64,000 nt of DNA from JAJXXT01 sp963764465 (GTDB taxonomy: Bacteria > Pseudomonadota > Alphaproteobacteria > Acetobacterales > Acetobacteraceae), in assembly GCA_963764465.1 (NCBI GenBank), contig CAVXSO010000002.1:759987-823986 (forward strand), read 5' to 3'. Of the stretch, positions 40,199 through 49,774 are shown piece by piece (position 1 is the stretch's first letter; each line of letters begins with the position of its first letter). The notes under the pieces are model-generated. The model ran no database searches. It worked only from the letters and a program-made list of their open reading frames with translations, and was not told the DNA's origin. Both the position numbers and the translations under genes were made by a program.

Positions 40199-41521
40199 TC
40201 AGCCCGCCGGCGCCAGGACCGCCGCCGCCGCCTCCGACCCGGCGAGGATCTCCACCAGCCGCGCCCGCGCCACCCGCGCCGCCAGGTCCGCCCCGGGTGG
40301 CGGGGTCAGCGCCGCCGCCGCCTCGCGCAGCGCCGTGTCGTACGCCGCTTCACTGCCCAGGTGCCGCGCCACCCCGGCAAACCGCCGCAGCGCCAGGGCC
40401 GAGGCCTCCAGCGCCGCGTCCGGCGGTCCGGCGCCACGGCTCGCCGCCAGCTGTGCGGCGATCGCCCCGGCGAAATCCGCGCGCAGCCTGGCATCCACCG
40501 CGTGCCGCGCGGCGCGGATGCGCGCCAGCCGCGTCGGCCGTTCCTGCGCCCGCGCCTCGAGCCCCAGCAGCAGCAGCACCGCCTGCCGCGCCGCCTCGGC
40601 ACCCGCGTCCCCGCCCTGCGCCGGCGCGCCGGCCACGATCGCATCCAGCGCGAACCCGATCGCCGCCTCCGTCGCCGCCGCCATCTCCGCCCGCGCCCCC
40701 TCCGGCGTCGCCGCGCCCAGCAGCCGCGCGGGGTCGTCCGCCAGCGCCATCACCGCCTCCGCCCGCGGCAGCCGTGCCAGCAGGATGGCGACCGCGGTGC
40801 CCAGCGCCGGCCGTGGCGCCGCGGCGAGCGGCGCCAGCCAGGCCGCGAGCCCGGCGGCCGTGGGCGGCTTGCCCGCCAGCAGTTCCGCCTCCATCGCCGC
40901 CAGCTCCGGCGCCTGCGCCAGCAGCGCCGCGATCCGCCCCGCCAGCGCCCCGTGGTCCGCTTCCTCCAGCCCCGTCGCCGCCCGCCACTGCGCGGGCGGT
41001 GGCGCCTCGCGCAGGATGGCCGCCGCTCGCGGCCACAGCGCCGGCCCCAGGCATTCCGCCCGCGCCGCGCCCGCCGCCATCGCCGCGCGCATCTCCGCCC
41101 CCCGCGCCGCCAGCCCGGCCCGGATCGTGGTCCAGAGCGGCCCGAGCGCCGTGCGCGGCACGCCGATGCTGTCGCGAGACCAGCGCGCCGCCGGGACGAT
41201 CACCGGGTCGAGCGGCGAGAACGCCAGCCGCGCGAGGCTCGGCCGCCGCCGGGGCCGCAGCTGCGCCAGCCGTGGCCGCAGCGGCGCGATCAGCGCCTCG
41301 GCCAGGCCGCGATCGGCCGCCGCCTCCGGCGCCGTGCCCTCCAGCACCGCGACGATGCGCGCGAGCTTCTCGTCGCTCGCGCCCGCCAGTGCCGCGGTCA
41401 GCTCGCCCAGCGCGCCCCGTGCGCCAGAGCCCCCCAGCGCGCCGCGCGCGCCGGAATCCCCCAGCGCGCCGCGCGCGCCAGGATCCGGGGCTTTCCGCGT
41501 GCGGGACTCCGCCGGGCTCAT
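40199..41521 (-). CDS. Large Ala-rich helical protein of unknown function
   Basis: This 440-residue protein starts at ATG 41521, overlapping the preceding stop (ATGA). The N-terminus contains an imperfect nine-residue repeat (GARGALGDSGARGALGGS), followed by long Ala/Leu/Arg-rich helices throughout. Trp- and Pro-marked segments such as SPLDPVIVPAARWSRDSIGV and LPRAEAVMALADDPARLLGA suggest a folded core. No signal or membrane segment is seen. It is paired with the next gene, and both are of unknown family. Confidence 0.72.
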   Translation of the reverse strand: MSPAESRTRKAPDPGARGALGDSGARGALGGSGARGALGELTAALAGASDEKLARIVAVLEGTAPEAAADRGLAEALIAPLRPRLAQLRPRRRPSLARLAFSPLDPVIVPAARWSRDSIGVPRTALGPLWTTIRAGLAARGAEMRAAMAAGAARAECLGPALWPRAAAILREAPPPAQWRAATGLEEADHGALAGRIAALLAQAPELAAMEAELLAGKPPTAAGLAAWLAPLAAAPRPALGTAVAILLARLPRAEAVMALADDPARLLGAATPEGARAEMAAATEAAIGFALDAIVAGAPAQGGDAGAEAARQAVLLLLGLEARAQERPTRLARIRAARHAVDARLRADFAGAIAAQLAASRGAGPPDAALEASALALRRFAGVARHLGSEAAYDTALREAAAALTPPPGADLAARVARARLVEILAGSEAAAAVLAPAG

Positions 41522-42843
41522 GCCGCCAACCCTCGTTCCATTGCCACCCCCGTCGCCGTCCGCGCCACAGCACCCGCTGCCTCCGGCACCGCAAGCTGCC
41601 ACGCCAGCGCGCGCTCGTTCGCCGCCACCAGGTCAGCCAGCGTCACGCCGCTGCGCCAGTCCTCGCCCAGCGTCACCCGCCGCTGCATGCGCCGCGCATC
41701 CGCCGCCGCCTCCAGCGCGATCGCGGACCAAGCCGCCGCCTCGTCCGGGATCACCGGCAGCATCCCGGCCAGCACCTGCCAGTCGATGTCCGTGCGCGGC
41801 GCCTCCTGCGGCGCGGCCAGGCATTCCCACCCGTCGAGCAGCCAGTCGGCCCGGGCCAGCGCGTCGGCCACGGCGGTCGCGTCGTTCGCCCAGGCGCCGA
41901 GCAGCGCCACCACGTCCTCCGTCCTTGCCCGCGCCGTGCCCAGCGCCGCCTCCGCCGCGCGCGCGGTGATGGCGGCCACGGTCGCCACCAGCCGCGCGGA
42001 GGCATTGCCCCGCGCCGCCGCCGCCCCGGCCTCGCGCGCCAGCAGCGCCACGGCCTCGTGCAGCCGCGCCAGCCGCGCCGCCGCCCGCCGCTCGCCCAGG
42101 CCGATGCCGCCGAACAGCGCCGCCAGTTGCTCCACCGCCGCCCCGATCGCCTCGCCGCCGCGCTCGGAGGCGACAAGCTCCTCGCCGATCCGCGCCAGCA
42201 CGCGCCGCGCCCGCCGCTCCAGCGCCTCCAGCCGCGTCCGCGGCCCCGCCGCCTCGGCCTCCGGCGCGCCGGGCTCCTGCCCGTACCGCGCCTCGCCCTG
42301 GCGGATCAGTGCCAGCAGCAGCTCGACATGGGCGAACAGCCGTTCCTGCTGCTCCGCGACACCGGCCTGCGCCGCCGCCTCGCTCGCCGCCCCGCCCGCG
42401 AGCCCGCCGCAGGCGGCCGCGCGCACCGCGCCGCGGATCGCCGCCGGCGTGATCGCCGGCAACGCCGCCACCGCCTCGATCAGGCCACGGTCGAACAGCG
42501 TGGGCGTGCACAGCGCCGAAATCTGCGACCAGCCCACCACATAGACCCCCTCCTTGCCCGAGGGGTTGGGCACCAGCAGCTCCAGCCGCGGCGCGCGCCT
42601 GGCCGGCGCTCCCCCGGGCGTTCCGGCGGGCGCTCCCCCGGGCACTCCCCCCGGCGCTCCGCCACCATGGGCTTCGCCGGTCCGCCCGCGCAGCGCCCGC
42701 GGCCGCGCCCTCGCCCCCGCCAGCGCCGGCGTGGTGAACGGCACGCTCACCCCCCGCTCGGCGAAGGTGCTCGGCGCGGCGAGTTCGAGCGCGGGCCTGC
42801 CGGAGTCCGTCCGCCCGGCGGCGATTCCTCGTGGCGTCTGCAT
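41518..42843 (-). CDS. Large helical protein of unknown function with Gly/Pro-rich N-terminus
   Basis: This 441-residue protein has a disordered N-terminal 100 residues (GEAHGGGAPGGVPGGAPAGT and similar), then a conserved-looking beta segment LELLVPNPSGKEGVYVVGWS QIS and long helices rich in Ala/Glu/Arg. It overlaps the downstream unknown gene by four bases, implying a shared function. Coding bias is strong. I do not recognise either family. Confidence 0.72.
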   Translation of the reverse strand: MQTPRGIAAGRTDSGRPALELAAPSTFAERGVSVPFTTPALAGARARPRALRGRTGEAHGGGAPGGVPGGAPAGTPGGAPARRAPRLELLVPNPSGKEGVYVVGWSQISALCTPTLFDRGLIEAVAALPAITPAAIRGAVRAAACGGLAGGAASEAAAQAGVAEQQERLFAHVELLLALIRQGEARYGQEPGAPEAEAAGPRTRLEALERRARRVLARIGEELVASERGGEAIGAAVEQLAALFGGIGLGERRAAARLARLHEAVALLAREAGAAAARGNASARLVATVAAITARAAEAALGTARARTEDVVALLGAWANDATAVADALARADWLLDGWECLAAPQEAPRTDIDWQVLAGMLPVIPDEAAAWSAIALEAAADARRMQRRVTLGEDWRSGVTLADLVAANERALAWQLAVPEAAGAVARTATGVAMERGLAA

Positions 42844-42986
42844 GGCGCCAGGGTGATGGCCACGCGTTACCGAAGCCCTACCCTCGGAAAACAGCGCCGA
42901 TGCGCCGGTGATTTGACAGGCGCGATGCGATACGGTTCGCTGGTCGCAACGATTGGCGCACAAGGCGCCCAATGGGGGAGTGCAAC

Positions 42987-44465
42987 ATGTCTGGAACTGC
43001 CGCATCCCAGCTCCGCCTGGCGCGGACGGTGGGGCTTTTCGCCGTGATGGCCTCCGCCGTCGCCGGCGAGTACGGGGCCGGAATCAATTTCGTGGCCGTG
43101 CAGAGCCTCAGCGTCTATCCCGGCGTGCAGTACCTGGTGCCGGTGGCCATGGCCGTGACCGGCCTGGTGCTGGTCACCAAGGTGTTCATGTTCGCCCGCT
43201 TCTCGCGCGTCATGCCGCGCGCCGGCTCGGCCTATGTCTGGATCGTGCGCAGTGTCGATCCGCTGGCCGGCTTCATCGCCGGCTTCCTGTGGTGGATCTC
43301 GCTCACCGCGGCGATGGGCTTCATCGCCTTCGCCTTCTCCACCTTCCTCGGCAACGCCGTCACCGGCCTCGGCCTCGATGGCGCCGTCCTCACCACCCAT
43401 GTCGGCCGCACCGTCATCGGGCTCGCCGCCATCTGGGGCATCTACACGCTGCACGCGGCCGGCGTGAAACACTACGGCACCTTCGTCTCGGTGCTGCTGT
43501 GGCTCATCGTCGGCACCGCGCTCACCATCACGGTGATCGGCTTCTCCACCACGCCGGAGCATTTCATCACCCTCGTCTCGGCGCAGACGAAGCAGGCCAT
43601 CGCGGCACCCGCCGCCGGCCCCGGCCCCAGCCTCGGCGCCTTCGTCTCGGTCTGCGCGCTGTTCATCTTCGCCTATGGCGGCGTCAGCGCCGCGCCCTCG
43701 CTCGGCGGCGAGACGCGGGACGCGGAGCGGACGGTGCCCTCCGGCCTGGTGCTCGGCTGGCTGGTCGCCCTCGTGCTCTACACGCTGGTCGCCGCCGCCC
43801 TGCTGCACGCGGCGCCGTGGTGGGCGATCGTCGCCCTCGTCAAGTCGAAGCACGCGGGGCTGGTGACGGCGCCGGGCCTCGTCTCCGTCGTCGCACCGCA
43901 CTGGGTGGGCGTGCTGCTCAACCTCGTCGTCGCGGTGATCGTCGGCAAGACGCTGGGGCCGCAGCTGCTCACCGGCTCGCGCCTGCTCTTCGCCTTCGGC
44001 CAGGACCGCCTGCTGCCGGAAAGCCTCGCCGGCACCTCCCACACCCAGGTCCCGGCCGCGGCGCTGCGCACCACGGCGATCCTCGCCTCGCTGTTCCTGC
44101 TGCAATCCGTGTTCGTCGGCTGGTCGCTCGGCGTCGTCATCCGCTCGCTCTCGGTCCTCATCGTCTGGGGCCTGGTCGGCGTCGGCGCGCTGATGCTGCG
44201 CGCGGGCAAGCGCGGCGCGGGGCAGGGCTGGGCCGCCGCCATCGCGTCCGATCCCTGGATGCCCATCGCCGGCATCGCCTCGATCGTCATCTGCGTGGTG
44301 CTGTTCCTGTCGATCGCGATCTCGCCCAACACGCCGCTGTTCTTCCAGCCGCTGTTCCAGACCGTGGTCGCGACGGTGGTGGCGATCGGCCTCTACCTGC
44401 ACGCCCGCAGCAGCATCGGGCGGGACGCGCTGGTGGCCGCCCTCGCCACGCCGCCCGCGGAGTAG
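42987..44465 (+). CDS. APC-family amino-acid permease
   Basis: This 492-residue protein has about 12 membrane helices. The N-terminal VGLFAVMASAVAGEYGAGIN and FARFSRVMPRAGSAYVWIVR carry APC-superfamily features, and FIFAYGGVSAAPSLGGETRD the conserved EtrnPe-like motif. GGGGGAG six bases before ATG 42987 sets the start. A TTGACA at 42913 may be the -35, but no good -10 is visible. It is probably co-transcribed with the class IV aminotransferase that starts 5 bases later. Confidence 0.88.
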   Translation: MSGTAASQLRLARTVGLFAVMASAVAGEYGAGINFVAVQSLSVYPGVQYLVPVAMAVTGLVLVTKVFMFARFSRVMPRAGSAYVWIVRSVDPLAGFIAGFLWWISLTAAMGFIAFAFSTFLGNAVTGLGLDGAVLTTHVGRTVIGLAAIWGIYTLHAAGVKHYGTFVSVLLWLIVGTALTITVIGFSTTPEHFITLVSAQTKQAIAAPAAGPGPSLGAFVSVCALFIFAYGGVSAAPSLGGETRDAERTVPSGLVLGWLVALVLYTLVAAALLHAAPWWAIVALVKSKHAGLVTAPGLVSVVAPHWVGVLLNLVVAVIVGKTLGPQLLTGSRLLFAFGQDRLLPESLAGTSHTQVPAAALRTTAILASLFLLQSVFVGWSLGVVIRSLSVLIVWGLVGVGALMLRAGKRGAGQGWAAAIASDPWMPIAGIASIVICVVLFLSIAISPNTPLFFQPLFQTVVATVVAIGLYLHARSSIGRDALVAALATPPAE

Positions 44466-44469
44466 GGGA

Positions 44470-45366
44470 GTGGCCGGCAGCCAGGCGCTCGCACCCGATC
44501 CGCGCAACGACAGCATCCTGATCTCCGTCAACGGGCGGCTGGTGCCGCGCGCGCAGGCCGTCGTCTCCGTCTTCGACTCCGCCTTCATCGCCGGCGACGG
44601 CGTGTGGGAGGGCCTGCGCCTGCACAAGGGCAGGCTGCTCTTCCTCGACGAGCACATGGCGCGGCTGGAGCGCGCGGCCCGCGCCATCGGCCTCGACATC
44701 GGCCTCGACCTGCCGAACCTCTCCGGGCGCATCAAGTCGCTGCTCGACGCCAACCGCATGACCGATGGCGTGCACCTGCGCCTCATGGTCAGCCGCGGCG
44801 AGAAATCCTCGCCCAGCCAGGACCCGGCGATGACGATCGGCCCGCCCACCATCGTCATCATCGCGGAATACAAGATCCCGCAGGCCGCGCTCGCGACGAA
44901 GGGCCTCACGCTCGCCACCGTCTCCACCCGCGTGACGGACCCGGACCAGTTCGACATGCGCCTCAACTCGCACTCGCGCCTGCCGCTGATCCTGGCGCTG
45001 CAGGAGGCGCGGCGCGCCGGCGCGGACGAGGCGATGATGCTCGACAAGCGCGGCTTCATCGCCAGCTGCAACGCGACCAATTTCTTCCACGTCGCGGGCG
45101 GCGAGGTGCGCACCTCGCGCCCCACGCGCTGCTTCGCCGGCATCACCCGCGCCAAGGTCATCGGCCTGTGCGCGGCGGAGGCGATCCCCCTCGCGGCCGG
45201 CGACTTCTCGCTCTACGACCTCGCCGACGCGGAGGAGGCGTTCGTCACCGGCACGTTCGGCGGCGTCACGCCCGTCGCCGCCATCGACGGGCGCAGGCTC
45301 ACCGTCCCCGGCCCCATCACCCAGCGCCTGCGCGCCGCCTATGCCCGCCTGATCAGTTCGGTCTGA
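44470..45366 (+). CDS. Class IV aminotransferase-like protein lacking the PLP lysine
   Basis: This 298-residue protein has the D-amino-acid/branched-chain aminotransferase fold: ISVNGRLVPRAQAVVSVFDS, AFIAGDGVWEGLRLHKGRLL, and C-terminal EEAFVTGTFGGVTPVAAIDG. Aligning on GADEAMMLDKRGFIASCNATN places Asn166 (in MRLNSHSRLPLI) where the Schiff-base lysine should be, and the usual Glu after it is also replaced. GTG 44470 follows the ribosome-site-like GGGGA without spacing. It may bind PLP without transamination or have another activity. Confidence 0.8.
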   Translation: MAGSQALAPDPRNDSILISVNGRLVPRAQAVVSVFDSAFIAGDGVWEGLRLHKGRLLFLDEHMARLERAARAIGLDIGLDLPNLSGRIKSLLDANRMTDGVHLRLMVSRGEKSSPSQDPAMTIGPPTIVIIAEYKIPQAALATKGLTLATVSTRVTDPDQFDMRLNSHSRLPLILALQEARRAGADEAMMLDKRGFIASCNATNFFHVAGGEVRTSRPTRCFAGITRAKVIGLCAAEAIPLAAGDFSLYDLADAEEAFVTGTFGGVTPVAAIDGRRLTVPGPITQRLRAAYARLISSV

Positions 45367-45403
45367 AAACGATCACCGCCGCGCGGGGCATGGCGCCCGC
45401 GCC

Positions 45404-46189
45404 TCACCGCCCCTTCCACACGGGCTTCCGCTTTTCCAGGAACGCGCGCACCGCGTCGTGGAAATCCTCCGTCTCGACGAAGCCGTTCACGGCCCGGTGC
45501 TCCGCCTCGCTGATCGGCAGCGTGCCCCGCAGCTTGCGGATCGCCGCCTTGTGGAACCGCGCCGAGAGCGGCGAGCCGGAGGCGACGCGCCGCGCCAGCG
45601 CCATCGCCTCGCGCTCCACCTCGCCATCCGCCACCACGCGCGACAGCAGCCCCTTCTCGTAGGCCTCGCGCCCGGACAGGATCCGCCCCTCGATGAAGAT
45701 CTCCGCCGCGACGCCGGTGCCCGCCAGCTCGATCACCGGGTCCATCTCCGCGTACGGGTACCAGATGCCGAGGTTGCGCGCGGTGATGCCGAGCTTCATC
45801 CCCTCGGCCCCGACACGAAAGTCGCACATCGTGGCAATCCCCGCGCCGCCGCCGATGCACGCGCCCATGATCATCGCCACCACGGGATGGCGGCACATCC
45901 GGATCGACTGCATCGAGGTGTGCAGCACCTCCGCGTAACGATCCTCCAGCGCCCGGCTGCCGCGCTCGCGCGCGAACGCGCCGATGTCGGCCCCGGCGCA
46001 GAACGCCTCGCTCCCCGCGCCGCGCAGCACCACGCAGCGCAGCCCGTCATCGGCGTCGAGCGCCTCCATGATGCTCTGCAACCGCTCCCACATCGCGAGG
46101 TCGAAGGCGTTGCGCACCTCCGGGCGGTTGAAGGTGACGACGGCGATGTCGCCCTCGCGGGCAACCGGCATGCGCGGGTCCTGTTCCAT
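45404..46189 (-). CDS. Enoyl-CoA hydratase/isomerase family protein
   Basis: This 261-residue crotonase-fold protein shows VVTFNRPEVRNAFDLAMWER, SEAFCAGADIGAFARERGSR (oxyanion hole), and VVAMIMGACIGGGAGIATMC (second oxyanion loop). The C-terminus VRAFLEKRKPVWKGR is typical. Catalytic Glu positions suggest hydratase or related acyl-CoA chemistry. It is convergent with the aminotransferase. Confidence 0.92.
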   Translation of the reverse strand: MEQDPRMPVAREGDIAVVTFNRPEVRNAFDLAMWERLQSIMEALDADDGLRCVVLRGAGSEAFCAGADIGAFARERGSRALEDRYAEVLHTSMQSIRMCRHPVVAMIMGACIGGGAGIATMCDFRVGAEGMKLGITARNLGIWYPYAEMDPVIELAGTGVAAEIFIEGRILSGREAYEKGLLSRVVADGEVEREAMALARRVASGSPLSARFHKAAIRKLRGTLPISEAEHRAVNGFVETEDFHDAVRAFLEKRKPVWKGR

Positions 46190-46202
46190 GTCCGGGAATC
46201 TC

Positions 46203-46862
46203 TCACGCGGCCGGCATGTCGTCCATGGCCGGCCGTCCCGTCACGTGGCGCCAGTGGTGCCACAGCAGGCGTGCCGCCAGCGCCCGGTGCGGCCGCCAGG
46301 CGGCGGCCATCTCCCGCAGCGCCGGCTCGCGCGGCCGCGCCTCCAGCCGCTTGAGGTCGGCGGCGGCCGCGGCCAGCGCCAGGTCCCCCGCGGGAAACAC
46401 ATCCGTCCGCTCATGCGCGAACAGCAGGTACACCTCCGCCGTCCACCGCCCGATCCCCGGCAGCGCCACCAGTGCGGCGATGGCCGCCTCGTCCTCCATC
46501 GCCTCCAGCGCCTCGGCGGAAAGCGCCCGCTCGGCGAACGCCACGGCCAGCGCCCGGCTCGCCGCGATCTTGCCGCGCGACAGCCCCGCCTCGCCCAGCA
46601 CCTGGTCGGGCAGGCGCGCGAACGCCGCCGGCGCGTGGCTGGCCGCGATCGGCGCCAGCCGCCGCCAGATCGCGCCTGCCGCCTGGTTGCTGATCTGCTG
46701 CCCCACGATCGCCTGCAGCAGCCCCGCGAAGCCGCGCGGGCGGGTGCGCCAGGGCAGGGGCCCCGCACTCGCCAGCACGCGCCGGAAATCCGCGTCCAGC
46801 GCCAGCAGCCGGCGCATCCCCGCCGGCGCGCGCGCGCCTCTCTTTCCGTCCGTGTCACTCAT
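46203..46862 (-). CDS. DNA-3-methyladenine glycosylase II (AlkA-type)
   Basis: This 219-residue HhH-GPD protein has FAGLLQAIVGQQISNQAAGA, the hairpin LPGIGRWTAEVYLLFA and the catalytic Asp in DVFPAGDLAL. It excises alkylated bases in base-excision repair. ATG 46862 was chosen because the upstream extension to 46889 has poor sequence. It lies 13 bases upstream of the hydratase and on the same strand. Confidence 0.92.
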   Translation of the reverse strand: MSDTDGKRGARAPAGMRRLLALDADFRRVLASAGPLPWRTRPRGFAGLLQAIVGQQISNQAAGAIWRRLAPIAASHAPAAFARLPDQVLGEAGLSRGKIAASRALAVAFAERALSAEALEAMEDEAAIAALVALPGIGRWTAEVYLLFAHERTDVFPAGDLALAAAAADLKRLEARPREPALREMAAAWRPHRALAARLLWHHWRHVTGRPAMDDMPAA

Positions 46863-46918
46863 GCAAAGAAGTGCAACACACGCTGCCACGCCCCGCGAGA
46901 GCCTCTATTGTAACAGCC

Positions 46919-47653
46919 ATGGAGACGCCCGCCGCCGGTGCCATGCCGCACCTCCTCGTCGTGGACGACGACCGCGAGATTCGCGAACTGCTCACGCGCT
47001 TTCTCGAGCGTCAGCGCTTCCGCATCACCGCCGTGCGCGACGGGCGGGAGCTGCGCCGCGTCTGGCCGCTCGGCCATTACCAGCTCGTCGTGCTCGACCT
47101 GATGCTGCCCGGCGAATCCGGCACCGACCTCGCCCGCTGGCTGCGCGGCCAGTCGGACGTGCCGATCGTGATGCTCACCGCCCTTGGCGACGAGACGGAC
47201 CGCATCGTCGGCCTCGAACTGGGCGCGGACGACTACGTCGCCAAGCCCTTCAACCCGCGGGAGCTGCTCGCGCGCATCCGCGCCGTGCTGCGCCGCGCCG
47301 GCGACGGGGTGGAGAAACACGCCGAACCAGCGGCCCGCGCCTATGTCTTCGCCGGCTGGACGCTGGAACCCGCGCGCCGCCGCCTGCTCAACCCGGAGAG
47401 CGTGGAGGTGGCGCTCACCGGCGGCGAGTACGACCTGCTGCTCGCCCTGGTCTCGCGCCCGAACCGGGTGCTGACGCGCGACATGCTGCTCGACCTCCTG
47501 CGCGGCCGCCAGTCCGGCCCCTACGACCGCGCCATCGACGTCGCGGTCAGCCGGCTGCGGCGCAAGCTCGAGGATGACGGCCGCCACGCGCAGCTGATCA
47601 AGACCGTGCGCGGCGGTGGCTACGTCCTCGCCTCCGAGGTCGACCGGCATTAG
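46919..47653 (+). CDS. OmpR-family response regulator
   Basis: This 244-residue protein has LLVVDDDREIRELLTRFLER, phosphoacceptor Asp in LVVLDLMLPGESG, and LGADDYVAKPFNPRELLARI, so the receiver is intact. The C-terminal winged helix is LTGGEYDLLLALVSRPNRVL, then YDRAIDVAVSRLRRKLEDDG. It is divergent from the AlkA gene and overlaps the sensor kinase by 38 bases. Intact residues contrast with the degenerate receiver at 8750. Confidence 0.94.
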   Translation: METPAAGAMPHLLVVDDDREIRELLTRFLERQRFRITAVRDGRELRRVWPLGHYQLVVLDLMLPGESGTDLARWLRGQSDVPIVMLTALGDETDRIVGLELGADDYVAKPFNPRELLARIRAVLRRAGDGVEKHAEPAARAYVFAGWTLEPARRRLLNPESVEVALTGGEYDLLLALVSRPNRVLTRDMLLDLLRGRQSGPYDRAIDVAVSRLRRKLEDDGRHAQLIKTVRGGGYVLASEVDRH

Positions 47654-49016
47654 CGAGCCGCCCCGCCCGCGCGCCGCGCCGCGGCGCTTTTCCCCCTGGC
47701 CCGCGACGCTCGCCGGGCGCACGGCGCTGGTGCTGCTCGTCTCGCTCGCCATCGTGCAGATCGCGGGACTGACCATCCACGCGCTCGACCGTATCGGCCT
47801 GCAGGTGCAGGCAGACCAACGCGCGGCGCTGGTGCGCGCCCTGGTGCTCTATCGCAACGTCGTGCTCTCCGCGCCCGACCAGCGCCAGCGCCTGGTCGCC
47901 GATTACGGCCAGCAGGGCGGCATGCGCTCGCACCTCCTGCAGGACCTGCCCAACCGCGACATGCCGCCGCTGCCGCAGCCGACGCAGCGGCTGCTGCGCG
48001 CGGACGTGCAGCTCGTTCCCATCCCCGCCAGCCTGCGCCCGCGCCCGCTGATGCTGCTCGGCGGCGAGGCCTACGGCCGGCTGCACATCGCCATGCGCCT
48101 GCCGGACGCCAACTGGCTCGATGTCACGGTGCCGCTGCCAACACCCAGGCCCTGGCATTCGCCCACCTTCCTGCTCGCCTTCCTGCTGATGACGGCGGCC
48201 GCGGCCGTGCTCATCGTCTGGGCCACGCGCCGGCTCATCCGCCCCATCGGCACGCTCGCCGCCGCGGCAGACCGCCTCGGCCGCGACGTGAACGCCGACC
48301 CGCTGCCGGAGACGGGCCCGCTGGAGCTCGCCCAGGCCGCGCGCGCCTTCAACACCATGGCCGCCCGGCTGCGCCGCTTCGTCGCCGACCGCACGTTCCT
48401 GCTCACCGCCATCGGCCACGACCTCAAGACGCCGATCACACGCCTGCAGCTGCGTGCCGAGTTCATCGAGGACGAGGAACTGCGCGCCAAGATGCAGGCC
48501 GATCTCGACGAGCTGATGGCCATGGTCCGCTCCACGCTCGAGTTCGGCCGCGACGTCGCGACGGACGAGCCGCTCTTCCCGGTGGACCTCGCGAGCCTGG
48601 TGCGCACCGTCGCCGACGAGGCCGCGGATCTGCGCCCGGATCTCGCGTCCCACGTGGACGTGACGGGACCGGACCATCTCGCCGTGCCGGTGCGGCCCAT
48701 GGCGCTCAAGCGCGCGCTCGCCAATCTCGTGGGCAACGCGCTCAAATACGGCGGTGCCGCGCATATCGCGCTCGGCGCCCGGCCGCCCGTCGTCACCGTC
48801 ACCATCGAGGACGACGGTCCCGGCCTCGCACCCGAGGAGATCGAGCGCGTCTTCCAGCCCTTCTACCGCGTCGAGACCAGCCGCAACCGCGAGACCGGCG
48901 GCACCGGGCTCGGGCTTCCCATCGCGCGCAACATCCTGCGCGCCCATGGCGGCGACGTGACGCTCGCCAACCGGCCGGGCGGCGGCCTGCGCGCCACCAT
49001 CACGCTACCGCAATAA
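47616..49016 (+). CDS. EnvZ-like sensor histidine kinase
   Basis: This 466-residue protein starts at a GTG inside the regulator's 3' end. Two membrane helices (TALVLLVSLAIVQIAG and SPTFLLAFLLMTAAAAVLIV) flank a ~100-residue periplasmic sensor. HAMP and H-box AIGHDLKTPITRLQLRAEF follow, then the ATPase with NALKYGG, EDDGPGLAPEEIERVFQPFY and GTGLGLPIARNI. It phosphorylates the adjoining OmpR-type regulator in response to an unknown envelope signal. Confidence 0.94.
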   Translation: MATSSPPRSTGISEPPRPRAAPRRFSPWPATLAGRTALVLLVSLAIVQIAGLTIHALDRIGLQVQADQRAALVRALVLYRNVVLSAPDQRQRLVADYGQQGGMRSHLLQDLPNRDMPPLPQPTQRLLRADVQLVPIPASLRPRPLMLLGGEAYGRLHIAMRLPDANWLDVTVPLPTPRPWHSPTFLLAFLLMTAAAAVLIVWATRRLIRPIGTLAAAADRLGRDVNADPLPETGPLELAQAARAFNTMAARLRRFVADRTFLLTAIGHDLKTPITRLQLRAEFIEDEELRAKMQADLDELMAMVRSTLEFGRDVATDEPLFPVDLASLVRTVADEAADLRPDLASHVDVTGPDHLAVPVRPMALKRALANLVGNALKYGGAAHIALGARPPVVTVTIEDDGPGLAPEEIERVFQPFYRVETSRNRETGGTGLGLPIARNILRAHGGDVTLANRPGGGLRATITLPQ

Positions 49017-49049
49017 TTCCGGTCCCCGCCCGCCGTGCCGCGCGCCGCC

Positions 49050-49691
49050 TCAGGCCAGCAGCGACCTGAGCCGCCGCACCGCGCTGTCCGGCGTCGTCAG
49101 CACCGGCCTGCCGGTTGCCGCCGCCACCGCACCGGCCGCCCGCGCCAGGCTGAACTGCGCCAGCGCGATCGCGTCGCAGTCCACCAGCTCGCGTGCCGCC
49201 TCCGCCGCCAGCCGGTCATGCGTCGCGAGATCGCCCGCGTCCATCGCCGCCAGCGCCCCCTCCGCGAGCTTCGGCACCACGGTCACGCCGGGGTCCGCCG
49301 CGGCGAACTCCGGCGGCATGGAGGCAAGCGTGGGCGCGAAGGTCGCGAGCAGCCCGATGCGCCGGCCCGCCGCCAGCGCCTGCGCGATCATCGCCTCGTT
49401 GGGCTTGAGCACCGGCACCGGCGCCAGATCCCGCGCCACCGCCTCGATGCACGGGCCGAAGGCGGAGCAGGTGAACAGGATCGCATCCGCCCCGCAGCGC
49501 CTGGCGTAGCGGCCCAGCGCGAGGAACCGCCCGGTCATCGCCGCGTCCAGCTTCCCCGCCGCCGCGAGGTCCGCCGAAAGGGAATCGTCAAGAAGATTGG
49601 CCAGCACCGCCTCCGGCCACAGCCGCCCGAAAGCCTCCGCAATCGGTCCCGGCGAGTGGCGCAAGGCATGGATCAACCCGATGCGCGGCAT
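49050..49691 (-). CDS. Asp/Glu racemase-family protein
   Basis: This 213-residue protein contains AILFTCSAFGPCIEAVARDL with the N-terminal active-site Cys and LKPNEAMIAQALAAGRRIGL. The second Cys position appears as Ser in CDAIALAQFSLARAAG, so classical two-base racemisation is uncertain. Related proteins are hydantoin racemases and maleate isomerases. AAGGGG precedes ATG 49691. Confidence 0.82.
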   Translation of the reverse strand: MPRIGLIHALRHSPGPIAEAFGRLWPEAVLANLLDDSLSADLAAAGKLDAAMTGRFLALGRYARRCGADAILFTCSAFGPCIEAVARDLAPVPVLKPNEAMIAQALAAGRRIGLLATFAPTLASMPPEFAAADPGVTVVPKLAEGALAAMDAGDLATHDRLAAEAARELVDCDAIALAQFSLARAAGAVAAATGRPVLTTPDSAVRRLRSLLA

Positions 49692-49774
49692 GACGGCCCC
49701 TTCAATCGTCGCCACCCCCGCTTGGCCTGGCACGCCGCCTCGTGGCAAACGCGCGAACCCGCGCGGAGGAGTGG

